From Candidatus Anderseniibacteriota bacterium (GTDB lineage Bacteria; Patescibacteriota; Andersenbacteria; UBA10190), in assembly GCA_003229735.1 (NCBI GenBank), contig QIFI01000082.1:1-15430 (forward strand): a stretch of 15,430 nucleotides of DNA. The letters are read 5' to 3'. The position numbers and the translations under genes are program-made. This document shows, in pieces, positions 5,962 through 13,743 of this stretch (the stretch's first letter is position 1; each line of letters opens with the position of its first letter). The notes under the pieces were generated by a model that was not told where the DNA came from, did not search any database, and worked only from the letters and a program-made list of their open reading frames with translations.

Positions 5962-7485
5962 TTATGGTTCTGGTGTTGCCGTAACCTCTGGTGCTTCATC
6001 ATCCACGATAATTACTTTCATGTTATTTTGTCCGGGCAGACCATTCCTGATTTTTCCACTCACGATAGTCGATTGCACATCTTTATAAAAATCATTGCCC
6101 AACGTTATGACATCATCTCCAATTAGTGCTGTTATCTCCACTTCATAATCTTCCTTGCCTTCCACTTCATTATCTTCAAGAATACTAACTCCTGGCATCT
6201 CTAATTCATCTGTACCCGCCTTAATCACAAACGGTCCAAAAAACTCTAGAGTCCCTTTATAATTTGTTGCCTCGACACTATCCGACCTTCGAGGGTATAT
6301 ATAATTACTCTCAGCATAATATCTATAATCTGGCTTAAATCCAGATCTTGTTCTAACCCCAGCCGGAATACCTAACGCCTTCCCATCGGTAATTCTATAC
6401 CATATCTCCACATCCTCATCAATAGGTCCATTTCTTAGCCTGGCATATAAATCTGCATAGTCTCCTTCAGAGACTTCTATCGATTCCGTCCGATAAACAG
6501 TCTTAAATTCATAATCATCCGTCATCTCATCGTTTTCCTGCACCAGATCAACAAAAATTGTTTCTTTATCTCTACATTGCTGTTCACAGGAACAGTTTAA
6601 TCTCGACTTCACATTTCTATAAGGATTAGATTTATACCTATTGCACAAAACACCGATAGTTTGCGTCCTTGTGTTCCACTGTCTCCCCGCCATTATATTG
6701 CATATTAAATCATCAGCCCCTGGCGGCGCCTCCATCGGCCGGCCATCATTACCCACACTAATCTTCCGACTGCTTAAAGCACAAACCACCTCGCCCTCCT
6801 GCTCACATCCGTCGGCACAGGGCAATGGATCTTTTCTTCCAGCATTGCTCGCTCTCTCGCGATCTTGCTGTATTGAATCTAAAGCCGCCGCGCAGGCACC
6901 GCTACTAAAACTATCTCCCGCGTTCGTCAACGCTACACAAATTGCCTTTTGTTTATCTGTCGGCTCCCGGCCGGCCAAAATTTCCGAGGCGCACGGCTCC
7001 TTTGATCCATGTATTGACGGCCTGTAATCAGCCGTATTTCCCTCCCCTATAATTTTAGTTAGCACATCATTGCTGGCCGGCCCGCATGCCTTGCCTCCCC
7101 GCGCCGCCTTCTCCAGCGCCGTCCCCCTCTCAGCCGAATAAAACGGCCTCCTAATACCCTGGGTCTTGTTTATCTCTTGCTCTTGTTCCTTGGGACTTAA
7201 CTTAACTAAATCTCCCGGCAATACCCCGTCTCCCACTACACTGCCGCTCCCTCCTCTGGTTACTCCCGGTCTCTCTTTATCAGTATTTCTAAAAAACCAC
7301 TCAAAAGTTCTAAACCCGGTTCTATCTCTCCTCACATAATCCAGCACCAGTCCCGATGACAATACTCTGCTTCCCCCAGGAGTATTATTTATCCCGATTA
7401 ACCCTATCACCAGACCCAAGCCGATTGCTATAACTGTAATAACCAGGATAACTTTTGTCTGCGGGTCTAATTTTAGTCGGCTCAT
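5962..7485 (-). CDS. membrane-anchored exported protein, Cys-rich middle and Calx-beta-like C-terminus
   Basis: 507 aa. Residues 12-31 (VILVITVIAIGLGLVIGLIG) form one hydrophobic segment after a short basic start (MSRLKLDPQTK): a type II anchor or uncleaved signal, with the rest outside. Residues 133-304 hold all 12 Cys, including PCADGCEQEGEVVC and NCSCEQQC, which suggests disulfides in a folded extracellular region. Residues about 335-497 look like a Calx-beta domain: ESIEVSEGDYADLYARL, a strand-rich middle, the acidic EDNEVEGKEDYEVEI, and VIIVDDEAP. Calx-beta domains bind calcium and are common in surface adhesins. The tail TATPEP is Pro/Thr-rich. It lies 78 nt after the GT4 gene; a TAGAAT box 9 nt before its ATG may be a separate promoter. 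The Cys-rich part is not recognised. Confidence 0.78.
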   Translation of the reverse strand: MSRLKLDPQTKVILVITVIAIGLGLVIGLIGINNTPGGSRVLSSGLVLDYVRRDRTGFRTFEWFFRNTDKERPGVTRGGSGSVVGDGVLPGDLVKLSPKEQEQEINKTQGIRRPFYSAERGTALEKAARGGKACGPASNDVLTKIIGEGNTADYRPSIHGSKEPCASEILAGREPTDKQKAICVALTNAGDSFSSGACAAALDSIQQDRERASNAGRKDPLPCADGCEQEGEVVCALSSRKISVGNDGRPMEAPPGADDLICNIMAGRQWNTRTQTIGVLCNRYKSNPYRNVKSRLNCSCEQQCRDKETIFVDLVQENDEMTDDYEFKTVYRTESIEVSEGDYADLYARLRNGPIDEDVEIWYRITDGKALGIPAGVRTRSGFKPDYRYYAESNYIYPRRSDSVEATNYKGTLEFFGPFVIKAGTDELEMPGVSILEDNEVEGKEDYEVEITALIGDDVITLGNDFYKDVQSTIVSGKIRNGLPGQNNMKVIIVDDEAPEVTATPEP

Positions 7486-7563
7486 GGTTAATATATTCTA
7501 ATAGCTGATTTTGCTAGTGTAGCATAGGTGTTTATGGCTCCACTTATTCTACAAACTCCACGA

Positions 7564-8664
7564 CTAACCAATCAAAACTTCTAATGTCTCCTGGGCACAC
7601 TTATCCCAACTAAACTCCTGGCTTCGAACTAGCCCCTTCAGAATCAACTTCTCCCTCTCAATAATAGCCCTCTCAATACCCCGGGCCATATCCTCACTGG
7701 AATTAGGATCAATCAACACCGCCGCGTCTCCCGTCACCTCCGGCATCGATGATACATTCGAAGTCACCACCGGACATCCACTAGCCATCGCTTCTACCAG
7801 CGGCATCCCAAATCCCTCATAAAAAGACGGCAATACAAATACTTCCGCGTTCCTATACAATGCCGGCAGTAGATCATCCGGCACCCGTCCCAGCCTATGA
7901 ATCTTGTCTCTCTTTATGGATTGATTCACTCGATCAAAAATCGCCTGTTTCAACCATCCATGCGATCCCGCAATTACTAATTCCAACTCCGCGTCATCTA
8001 TCATTTCAAATGCCTCTATCAATCCCGTAATATTTTTTCGCGGCTGAATCTGCCCTACAAATAAAATAAATTTCTTCGGCAAATTAGGATATTTTTGCTT
8101 CAGCTTAACCAGGCTTTTCTCCTTCTCCTCTCCGCTGGACTCACAAAACATCTCATGATCCACTCCATGATGTACCACCCGCACATTCTCCGTCCGCCCA
8201 TAATACTTGGCAATGTCATCAGCCGTCGCTTGAGACACCGCGATTATTTCATCCGCCTCTCTGGCCGCCTGGGCGCTAAAAGCCCGCAACAGCAGCCAGT
8301 CCTTATATCTATATTGCTCCGGATACATATGCACCGCCAGATCATGTATCACCGCCGCCGTCTTCATTTTACCCGGCCTTAAAATCGGCAATTGCTGAAT
8401 TGGCATAAAAAAAACATCCGGCCGATACCGATATAAATCTATTGGCAGTCGACTCTGCGTCCACCATTTCGGCCACTTGGAAATAACGGTTTGAAAATTG
8501 TGACTTGAAAATTGAAAATTCTCGCGATATTCTCCAGGAGTAAAATACATCCAATTAATACTCTGATCCATCCCTGGAAACCTCTTGGCCAATTCATAAG
8601 TATACCGGGTCGTCCCATCCGCCCGCCCCGTACTCAAATCCGACACATCAAACCCGATTCTCAT
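7564..8664 (-). CDS. GT4-family glycosyltransferase
   Basis: 366 aa from MRIGFDVSDLS. I choose the ATG at 8664, not 8700, because it overlaps the TGA of the upstream gene as ATGA and gives the normal GT4 N-terminal strand. Seen: an N-terminal Rossmann half with VIHDLAVHMYPE (about 105-116) and EADEIIAVSQATADDI; then the C-terminal half with ILFVGQIQPRKNI (200-212), where R209/K210 would contact the donor phosphates, and FYEGFGMPLVEAMASGCPVV, carrying the EX7E motif (E283, E291). Retaining GT-B enzymes of this kind add mannose, glucose or similar residues to lipid-linked glycans in the cytoplasm. A low-complexity TTGAAAATT repeat encodes residues 49-58. Translation is coupled to the flippase fusion. 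Confidence 0.9.
   Translation of the reverse strand: MRIGFDVSDLSTGRADGTTRYTYELAKRFPGMDQSINWMYFTPGEYRENFQFSSHNFQTVISKWPKWWTQSRLPIDLYRYRPDVFFMPIQQLPILRPGKMKTAAVIHDLAVHMYPEQYRYKDWLLLRAFSAQAAREADEIIAVSQATADDIAKYYGRTENVRVVHHGVDHEMFCESSGEEKEKSLVKLKQKYPNLPKKFILFVGQIQPRKNITGLIEAFEMIDDAELELVIAGSHGWLKQAIFDRVNQSIKRDKIHRLGRVPDDLLPALYRNAEVFVLPSFYEGFGMPLVEAMASGCPVVTSNVSSMPEVTGDAAVLIDPNSSEDMARGIERAIIEREKLILKGLVRSQEFSWDKCAQETLEVLIG
8491..8520. repeat. three TTGAAAATT repeats inside the GT4 gene
   Basis: TTGAAAATT occurs at 8491-8499, 8505-8513 and 8512-8520. It encodes NFQFSSHNFQ in a variable loop near the N-terminus. The 28-bp repeat in the ligase gene also ends in ATTGAAAATT. Confidence 0.7.
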
Positions 8665-11270
8665 ATCAGTTTCAATAATATTTGAACTCGTTTCTCCCAA
8701 CTATGCTCCCGAGCCATACTGATCCTAGCCTGCCCATCACCACTATCATCAATCTGCTCTTCAATTTTCTTAATAAATTCATCCACATCCTTAGCATAAC
8801 CGATCATCCCTTCATATTCTTTCAATTCCGGCAGTCCACTCACCACCGTCGGCTTCCCGGTCGCCATAAATTCCCAGAATTTTAACGGCCAGCTCGACTC
8901 ATTATATTTACTCTGACGATAAGGAATTACGCACACATCAAATCCATACACATATTTTGGCACCTCGTGTCTATCAATCGCGCCTAACATTTTAACATTC
9001 TTAAGCCCCCTCAACTCATTCAGTTTTTTAGAGTGCTCCACTATCGGCTCTCCAATAAACACCCATGTCCATTCTTTTTTCCTTTTAGCCATCTCAATTA
9101 ACAAATCAAAATCATATTTATACTCATCCAAGGCCCCCACACTACCAATAATCGGCTGACGCGATCCCGCCAATTCATCAGGCACTATATCAACTTTCTT
9201 CCCGAATAATTCCGTATCCCCGGCATTTAATACCAAATGCACATTTGGGTTCTTGTCCTTCTTCATAGCATAAAGCCGCCTCGAAGTCACCGTCACCAGG
9301 TCTGCCCGCTTCAATATTTCCCCTTCTTCCTCTTCAACCCGCCTGGGATTTCTATCTACTCCCGCCTGCGCCGCGTGATCATCCACGCAATCATATACCA
9401 CCTTCGCCTCCTTAAATGCCGACAAATATTCCGCCGCCTCCGTATCATAAATCCACACCACTACTTTAGATTTCTCCCCGAATCCCAGCCACCCGGCTTT
9501 TAATAACACCCCATATCTATTAAGCCGGTGATTAAACCCGGCAATCCACTTATACTCTCTCGATCCCGGGATTAAATTCCACTGGCTGATTATATACATA
9601 CCCGGATATTTTTTCTCCCACCCCAAAATCTTCACCGCGTATTTCCACACCCGATCCGGCCGCCGCCAATTCTTAAATATATATTTAACTGCCCACACCC
9701 GAGGCTCCACATATAACACCGGATATTCTTTGGCCATCCGCCGCATAATATGTTGTCTATTAGTCCAGCTCTTATTATCAAAAAAAGCTCCCGCGAAACA
9801 GATAATTGATTTATCGGCCTTTTTAATATCCTCTATTTCTCTGTTCATAACTGACCATATGGACGGCATCAAGCCCGTCCGCCGAACCTCTACCGCCAAA
9901 TACAGCATTAACAATACAAACACCACCAATCTCCACAACCCACTTGGATTAGTCAGCAGCCAGGCCAAGCTTAACGCCAAGGCCGCCAAAAACACCGCCA
10001 ATTGACGGGTTAGTAATGACACGCCAAATTTCTTATAAGCAATAAACACCATCATCGCGTAAGACACTGTCGCCCCTAAAGTAATCGCCGCCGCCGCCCA
10101 CAAAATATTTGGATCAGTCATTACCAGCCAACTCAAAATTATCGCCGTCACCCCCATCATCACTCCATACACCATAGCTCGAAGTCGCGGATGATCTGCC
10201 GATACAAATACACTACTGGTTCCAATATCCGTCAGCGCGTACAGAAAAAATCCGGCCGTCATCAGCAATATCAACGCCTGGGCCGGCAAATATTCCGCCC
10301 CGATTATATAAATTAGTATCTCCGGTGTAAAAAACATTAATACTAAAGCCATCACCAGCATCACCACCAACACCCGTTGCATATTTCTGGCCACCACTCG
10401 CTCAAACTCCTCCCGCTGATGAGTAAACAAAGAACTCATCCATGACAAATTAACCTCCGATAAAGCCATAGCTACAATCGTCAACTTTGAACCAAACGTT
10501 TGCGCGATATTCAAATATCCCAAATTCACATCAGACAACACCGCTCCCAGGAGCAGAATCGGCAACCTCTGCCAAACTATGAAAAATATCCTCGCCATAT
10601 ACATAAACACTCCGATTCTCATCAAACTTCTCCCATACTTTTTTATATCCGCAATATCCACCCATCCTAAATCTGTTCCTAATTCTCTAATTAACACCCA
10701 GGCCAAAAGCCCAATCATAATTCCGGTGGTCACCACCATCCCCCAGAAAAATCCCGCAATTCCCCACCGCCAGGTGGCGTAAGAAAAAATCAACACATTA
10801 AGGCTCGCTGTCACTATCTGCACCGCGTAAAGAGCCCCGAATTTTTTCATTCCAGTTAAAGCCGCTCCCAACACATCTTGTAGACCCTGCAATATTAATA
10901 TCAGAGCGAATACCTGGATAAATACCGCTATATCCGGCCGGCTGTAAATTCCCTCCGCTATAAATTTGGCCCCCGCCAGCAATCCGATTGATAAAGGTAT
11001 AGTGATTAATTGCCTGACCGCATTAGCCACCATCACCACTTTTCCTATCTCCCGCCGCGCTTTCTGGACCGCGATTTCCCGAATCGCCCCGTCAAAAATA
11101 CCCAGATGCTGTGATACCCCCACCACCGCTCCAATAGACATCACCAGGCCCACCAGCCCATATTCCCCCTCCGTCAAAATCCTAATTACAATTACGCTCT
11201 GCGTAATCCCCAGGGCCGTTGTCACCGCCTTGGTAAACAAAGAAATTACTTGTATTCTAGCTAAATTCAT
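8661..11270 (-). CDS. fusion of Wzx-type flippase and TuaH-like glycosyltransferase
   Basis: 869 aa in one open frame. Residues 1 to about 450 are a polysaccharide-type MOP/MATE flippase: about 12-14 hydrophobic segments starting MNLARIQVISLFTKAVTTA, with EGEYGLVGLVMSIGAVVGV and SMGVFMYMARIFF-like pore helices (seen as RIGVFMYMARIFFIVW). Such proteins move undecaprenyl-linked glycans across the membrane. From about 470 to 869 is a GT-B transferase: KSIICFAGAFFDNKSW, RQHIMRRMAKEYPVLYVEP, KVVYDCVDDHAAQAG, RADLVTVTSRRL, PIIGSVGALDEYKYD, and SSWPLKFWEFMATGKPTV, as in TuaH-like family 1/4 enzymes. The usual free transferase would begin near MNREIEDIKKADK, so the join is near residue 460. The 3' TGA overlaps the GT4 ATG. 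First gene of this sub-operon. Confidence 0.87.
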   Translation of the reverse strand: MNLARIQVISLFTKAVTTALGITQSVIVIRILTEGEYGLVGLVMSIGAVVGVSQHLGIFDGAIREIAVQKARREIGKVVMVANAVRQLITIPLSIGLLAGAKFIAEGIYSRPDIAVFIQVFALILILQGLQDVLGAALTGMKKFGALYAVQIVTASLNVLIFSYATWRWGIAGFFWGMVVTTGIMIGLLAWVLIRELGTDLGWVDIADIKKYGRSLMRIGVFMYMARIFFIVWQRLPILLLGAVLSDVNLGYLNIAQTFGSKLTIVAMALSEVNLSWMSSLFTHQREEFERVVARNMQRVLVVMLVMALVLMFFTPEILIYIIGAEYLPAQALILLMTAGFFLYALTDIGTSSVFVSADHPRLRAMVYGVMMGVTAIILSWLVMTDPNILWAAAAITLGATVSYAMMVFIAYKKFGVSLLTRQLAVFLAALALSLAWLLTNPSGLWRLVVFVLLMLYLAVEVRRTGLMPSIWSVMNREIEDIKKADKSIICFAGAFFDNKSWTNRQHIMRRMAKEYPVLYVEPRVWAVKYIFKNWRRPDRVWKYAVKILGWEKKYPGMYIISQWNLIPGSREYKWIAGFNHRLNRYGVLLKAGWLGFGEKSKVVVWIYDTEAAEYLSAFKEAKVVYDCVDDHAAQAGVDRNPRRVEEEEGEILKRADLVTVTSRRLYAMKKDKNPNVHLVLNAGDTELFGKKVDIVPDELAGSRQPIIGSVGALDEYKYDFDLLIEMAKRKKEWTWVFIGEPIVEHSKKLNELRGLKNVKMLGAIDRHEVPKYVYGFDVCVIPYRQSKYNESSWPLKFWEFMATGKPTVVSGLPELKEYEGMIGYAKDVDEFIKKIEEQIDDSGDGQARISMAREHSWEKRVQILLKLI

Positions 11271-11282
11271 AATCGATTCCGC

Positions 11283-11311
11283 ACCATATCAGCATAACAT
11301 TCCAGATGCAA
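11283..11311 (-). promoter_or_regulatory. promoter of the flippase-GT4 operon
   Basis: Minus strand: TTGCAT (11306-11311), 17-nt spacer ending in TGA, TATGGT (11283-11288). TG one base before the -10 makes it an extended -10. The ATG is 12 nt after the -10, so the leader would be only about 5 nt, too short for an SD. Confidence 0.5.
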
Positions 11312-11340
11312 CTTAATATAATTTTAGTTCGAATTTAAGT

Positions 11341-11369
11341 TTGACTAAGGCATTCTATTATAATAAACT
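11341..11369 (+). promoter_or_regulatory. promoter of the 57-aa gene
   Basis: TTGACT (11341-11346), 17-nt spacer, TAAACT (11364-11369). A perfect TATAAT at 11359-11364 is an alternative -10 but lacks a well-placed -35. The leader would be 40-50 nt. It is divergent from the flippase operon promoter. Confidence 0.55.
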
Positions 11370-11417
11370 ACACAGTTGTACTTTGGTAAATAAAGATCTC
11401 AATTAAAGGAGCTGTCT

Positions 11418-11591
11418 ATGCCACAAATCAATAATGAAGTATGGATTGAACTGGAAACACTACTGAATTATGTTGCCAATGAAAGAGAACAAGATCATGA
11501 CGGTCCCGGCAGTTGTCCAACTTACAACTCTTATGCCGCACAGGCCATGATTAAAAAGTTGGAAATGGAGAGGAGAAAAACAAAACAATAG
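11418..11591 (+). CDS. 57-aa soluble orphan protein
   Basis: 57 aa: MPQINNEVWIELETLLNYV, then ANEREQDHDGPGSCPTYN, then SYAAQAMIKKLEMERRKTKQ; stop TAG. AAAGGAG lies at 11405-11411, 6 nt before the ATG, one of the best SDs in the window, and a promoter sits about 50 nt further upstream. The product is charged and predicted mostly helical: a short N-terminal helix, a Gly/Pro/Ser turn with a single Cys, and a basic C-terminal helix. No membrane segment. It stands between the divergent flippase operon and an insertion sequence. I do not recognise it. The signals make it likely to be a real gene; regulator, antitoxin or phage-derived origins all remain possible. Confidence 0.65.
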   Translation: MPQINNEVWIELETLLNYVANEREQDHDGPGSCPTYNSYAAQAMIKKLEMERRKTKQ

Positions 11592-11653
11592 GCCTTCTTT
11601 GATTTTACACCTTTTATTCATGTTGTTCACTATCCAGTCTTATCCAACGCAAG

Positions 11654-11668
11654 ACCGACCTGAAATAG
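11654..11668. repeat. left terminal inverted repeat of the IS
   Basis: ACCGACCTGAAATAG; perfect reverse complement of 12983-12997. Confidence 0.85.
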
Positions 11669-11732
11669 GGATCGGTTTCCAACCCAAAACCGACCTCAAA
11701 AAAGCGCGTGCCGTAGCATGGAGATAATAACC

Positions 11733-12962
11733 ATGAACAACACACGCCACTTAAACATACCCGAAATCAAACACTTACTCACGGCTGCCAAACTCTTAAG
11801 TTTTAAGGCCACTAACAAAACTGAAGCCTACGCGTGGATTGAACAATTACTTAGAGCTACCTGTTATTGGGGATTAACTAAAAAAGAACGGGGAGTAGTT
11901 AAGGCCTACATTAGAAAAATGACCGGCTACTCTCGCACCCAAACTACTGAGTTGATTCGACGCTACAAAGAGATCGGCCATATCAGGATGAAGAGCTACC
12001 GCCGCCACTCATTCAAACGAACTTACACTGACCATGACGTCGCGGTCTTAGCCAAAACTGATACCGCTCATGGTCGACTGAGCGGCCCGGCTACTCGGAA
12101 GATTATGACCGACGAATATCATCTATTTAGTGATCCGGAGTATGTTCGCTTAAGTAAAATATCACCGGCTCATATCTATAACTTAAGGAGTAAATATCTC
12201 TACCGAGCTACCACTACCAGTTATGTTAAAACTCAAGCTGTCTCGAGAAATATTGGCGAGAGAAGAAAACCTGATCCAGAAGGTCAACCTGGTTTCTTGC
12301 GCGTAGACAGCGTTCACGCTGGAGACAGTCGAAATGGCGACAAAGGAGTTTACTACATCAACCTGGTGGATGAAGTTACCCAATGGGAAATTGTCATCTG
12401 CGTTGAGACTATCTGTGAGCGACACTTGAAAAATTGTTTGCGGATGGCATTGGTGCTAATACCGTTTAAGGTGTTAGGTATTCACGCCGACAATGGCAGT
12501 GAATATATCAATCACTGGATAGCCAGATTATGTGAAAAGATCAGAGCCGAATTAACTAAATCCCGACCCCGTCACTCTAATGACAACGCCTTGGTGGAAA
12601 CCAAAAATGGATCAGTAATCAGAAAACATCTGGGTCACAATTACATTCCCCGACATCATGCCCGGGATATTAATGCCTGGTGTTTACGTTGGCTGATGCC
12701 TTACTTAAACTTTCATCGACCTTGTGGTTTTGCTAAGGAGGTGAGGGTTAACAAATACGGTAAGGTCAAAAAGAAATATCCTAAAGAAAATTATTTCACT
12801 CCTTACCAGAAGTTAAAATCACTGCCTAATGGGGAGCAGTATCTGACTCGTGGTATCACCTTTGCCCAGTTGGACAAACAAGGGTACGCTGAAAGTCACA
12901 CTAAGTTTGCCCGACAGATGAACCAGGCTAAACAAGCTCTTTTTAAACAGATTAACCCTTAA
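11733..12962 (+). CDS. DDE (rve-fold) transposase
   Basis: 409 aa from the ATG at 11733. I prefer it to the ATG at 11718 because GGAG lies 9 nt upstream; the longer form adds MEIIT. Residues up to about 90 hold helix-turn-helix DNA-binding parts (YIRKMTGYSRTQTTELIRRYK). The integrase core has FLRVDSVHAGDS with D192, HADNGSEYINHW with D253, and NDNALVETKNGSVIRK with E289, the full DDE triad with the DNGSE motif. This is the rve superfamily shared by IS3/IS481-type transposases and retroviral integrases. It cuts and joins IS ends. The exact IS family is not settled by eye. The last TAA is 20 nt before the right inverted repeat. No frameshift, so transposition does not need -1 frameshifting. Confidence 0.9.
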   Translation: MNNTRHLNIPEIKHLLTAAKLLSFKATNKTEAYAWIEQLLRATCYWGLTKKERGVVKAYIRKMTGYSRTQTTELIRRYKEIGHIRMKSYRRHSFKRTYTDHDVAVLAKTDTAHGRLSGPATRKIMTDEYHLFSDPEYVRLSKISPAHIYNLRSKYLYRATTTSYVKTQAVSRNIGERRKPDPEGQPGFLRVDSVHAGDSRNGDKGVYYINLVDEVTQWEIVICVETICERHLKNCLRMALVLIPFKVLGIHADNGSEYINHWIARLCEKIRAELTKSRPRHSNDNALVETKNGSVIRKHLGHNYIPRHHARDINAWCLRWLMPYLNFHRPCGFAKEVRVNKYGKVKKKYPKENYFTPYQKLKSLPNGEQYLTRGITFAQLDKQGYAESHTKFARQMNQAKQALFKQINP

Positions 12963-12982
12963 TTTTCCAGCTACGGATTACG

Positions 12983-12997
12983 CTATTTCAGGTCGGT
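12983..12997. repeat. right terminal inverted repeat of the IS
   Basis: CTATTTCAGGTCGGT; perfect reverse complement of 11654-11668, just beyond the transposase stop. Confidence 0.85.
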
Positions 12998-13020
12998 TAT
13001 TGGATTAGAAAAGACTTGGT

Positions 13021-13191
13021 GTCAAGGGTGTGGCGTTTCGCGGCGGCGCGGCACAACGCGGCGGCGACACAAAATCCTGCGTCGTCGCTACAGCGCGAAC
13101 GCATGAAAAAAGAAAGTTTTTCTGATGGGCAGGGGTGGAGGGACGAAGTTAGAGCTCTACTAGAACAGATGGATGAGAGGTCTGCAATACC
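13021..13191. other. GC-rich stretch and possible 40-aa gene remnant
   Basis: From 13028 to about 13102 the base use changes sharply to GC-rich. It holds a direct repeat CGCGGCGGCG (13039-13048 and 13057-13066, period 18) and a hairpin GCGGCGAC/GTCGTCGC (13061-13068 with 13081-13088). A short frame from ATG 13103 to 13225 (40 aa, MKKESFSDGQGWRDEVRALL...) follows and overlaps the NUDIX gene end on the other strand. It has no SD. It reads like a protein tail, so it may be debris of a gene lost when the IS or another element came in. Confidence 0.3.
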
Positions 13192-13626
13192 TCAACTTGT
13201 TTTGCCTGTGAGCTCAATGTATTGAAATCCTCTGTCTATCAAGTCACGCATTTTATCAGTTATGGGTTGAACTCGGGTTAGCTCCTTTCTTATTATCCAT
13301 TTGAATGCTTGGTGCTCATTACTCAGCTTTATAATGGGATCATTGCCCGGATCACAAATATATGCTGCCTCCACTATTTGTACTCCCTTATCTTCGTGCA
13401 TGTAGTGGTGAACATGGTACGGAGTAATTATCTTAATGTTTAATCCTGACTCTTCTTGTACTTCTCTTCTCAAACCGTACTCAGGGTGCTCACCCCACTC
13501 TAAACCTCCACCTACGTTTTCCCAGTAATTGGCTAAGAAAGGTTCATCAACTGCTCGCTGGGCTATTAGCGCTCTGCCCTTGTGGTAGATAAAGGCAGAT
13601 GTGGCTACTCTTTGAATTTTTTTCAT
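13192..13626 (-). CDS. NUDIX hydrolase
   Basis: 144 aa, one NUDIX domain. Family role: Mg-dependent cleavage of nucleoside diphosphates linked to another group, for example damaged nucleotides or sugar nucleotides. The NUDIX box GX5EX7REUXEEXGU is complete: G40, E46, then REVQEESGL (54-62), with E58/E59 as metal ligands. Before it are strands ATSAFIYHKGRALIAQR; after it, EAAYICDPG and EHQAFKWIIRKEL, common in MutT-like members. WENVGGGLEWGE resembles the 8-oxo-dGTP/general MutT type, but substrate cannot be fixed. An extended -10 (TGCTATTAT) ends 6 nt before the ATG, so the mRNA is probably leaderless. The TGA stop lies inside a short frame on the other strand. No neighbour explains its role. 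Confidence 0.92.
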   Translation of the reverse strand: MKKIQRVATSAFIYHKGRALIAQRAVDEPFLANYWENVGGGLEWGEHPEYGLRREVQEESGLNIKIITPYHVHHYMHEDKGVQIVEAAYICDPGNDPIIKLSNEHQAFKWIIRKELTRVQPITDKMRDLIDRGFQYIELTGKTS

Positions 13627-13632
13627 ATTCTG

Positions 13633-13641
13633 ATAATAGCA
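13633..13641 (-). promoter_or_regulatory. extended -10 promoter of the NUDIX gene
   Basis: Minus strand TGC-TATTAT (13633-13641), 6 nt before the ATG at 13624-13626. No good -35 at 16-18 nt, which the extended TGn may offset. Confidence 0.4.
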
Positions 13642-13699
13642 TCAGATACCTTTGTTCTGATATTCATGTCTCTAAATTCCGCCCTTCCTTTTTTTGGAG

Positions 13700-13728
13700 T
13701 TGACAATATAATGTTGCAGGTATATGCT
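13700..13728 (+). promoter_or_regulatory. promoter-like site facing a terminator
   Basis: TTGACA (13700-13705), 17-nt spacer, TATGCT (13723-13728). A perfect TATAAT also lies at 13707-13712. Transcription would meet a terminator within about 40-55 nt, so no gene is served. Confidence 0.4.
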
Positions 13729-13743
13729 GGTGGTACTAAAACC

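Larger units (their letters stand above)
11654..12997 (+). mobile_element. insertion sequence with DDE transposase, about 1.34 kb
   Basis: The transposase gene is framed by 15-bp perfect inverted repeats, ACCGACCTGAAATAG (11654-11668) and CTATTTCAGGTCGGT (12983-12997). A second, inner 7-bp pair is CCGTAGC (11711-11717) and GCTACGG (12970-12976). The left end also holds a second ACCGACCT (11689-11696) and an opposed ATCGGTTT (11671-11678), likely extra transposase sites. I could not find a clear target-site duplication, so the true tips may lie a few bases out. No passenger gene. The intact frame and repeats suggest a recent or active copy. Confidence 0.85.

Noticed and set aside
11640..13004. 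TTAT as a target duplication of the IS
   Set aside because: The left TTAT is 10 nt away from the inverted repeat while the right one abuts it, so they cannot be a matched pair with these ends.
13016..13225. 69-aa frame starting at TTG
   Set aside because: No SD, its first half is the GC-rich repeat stretch, and its end is antisense to the NUDIX gene. At most a remnant, listed as such.
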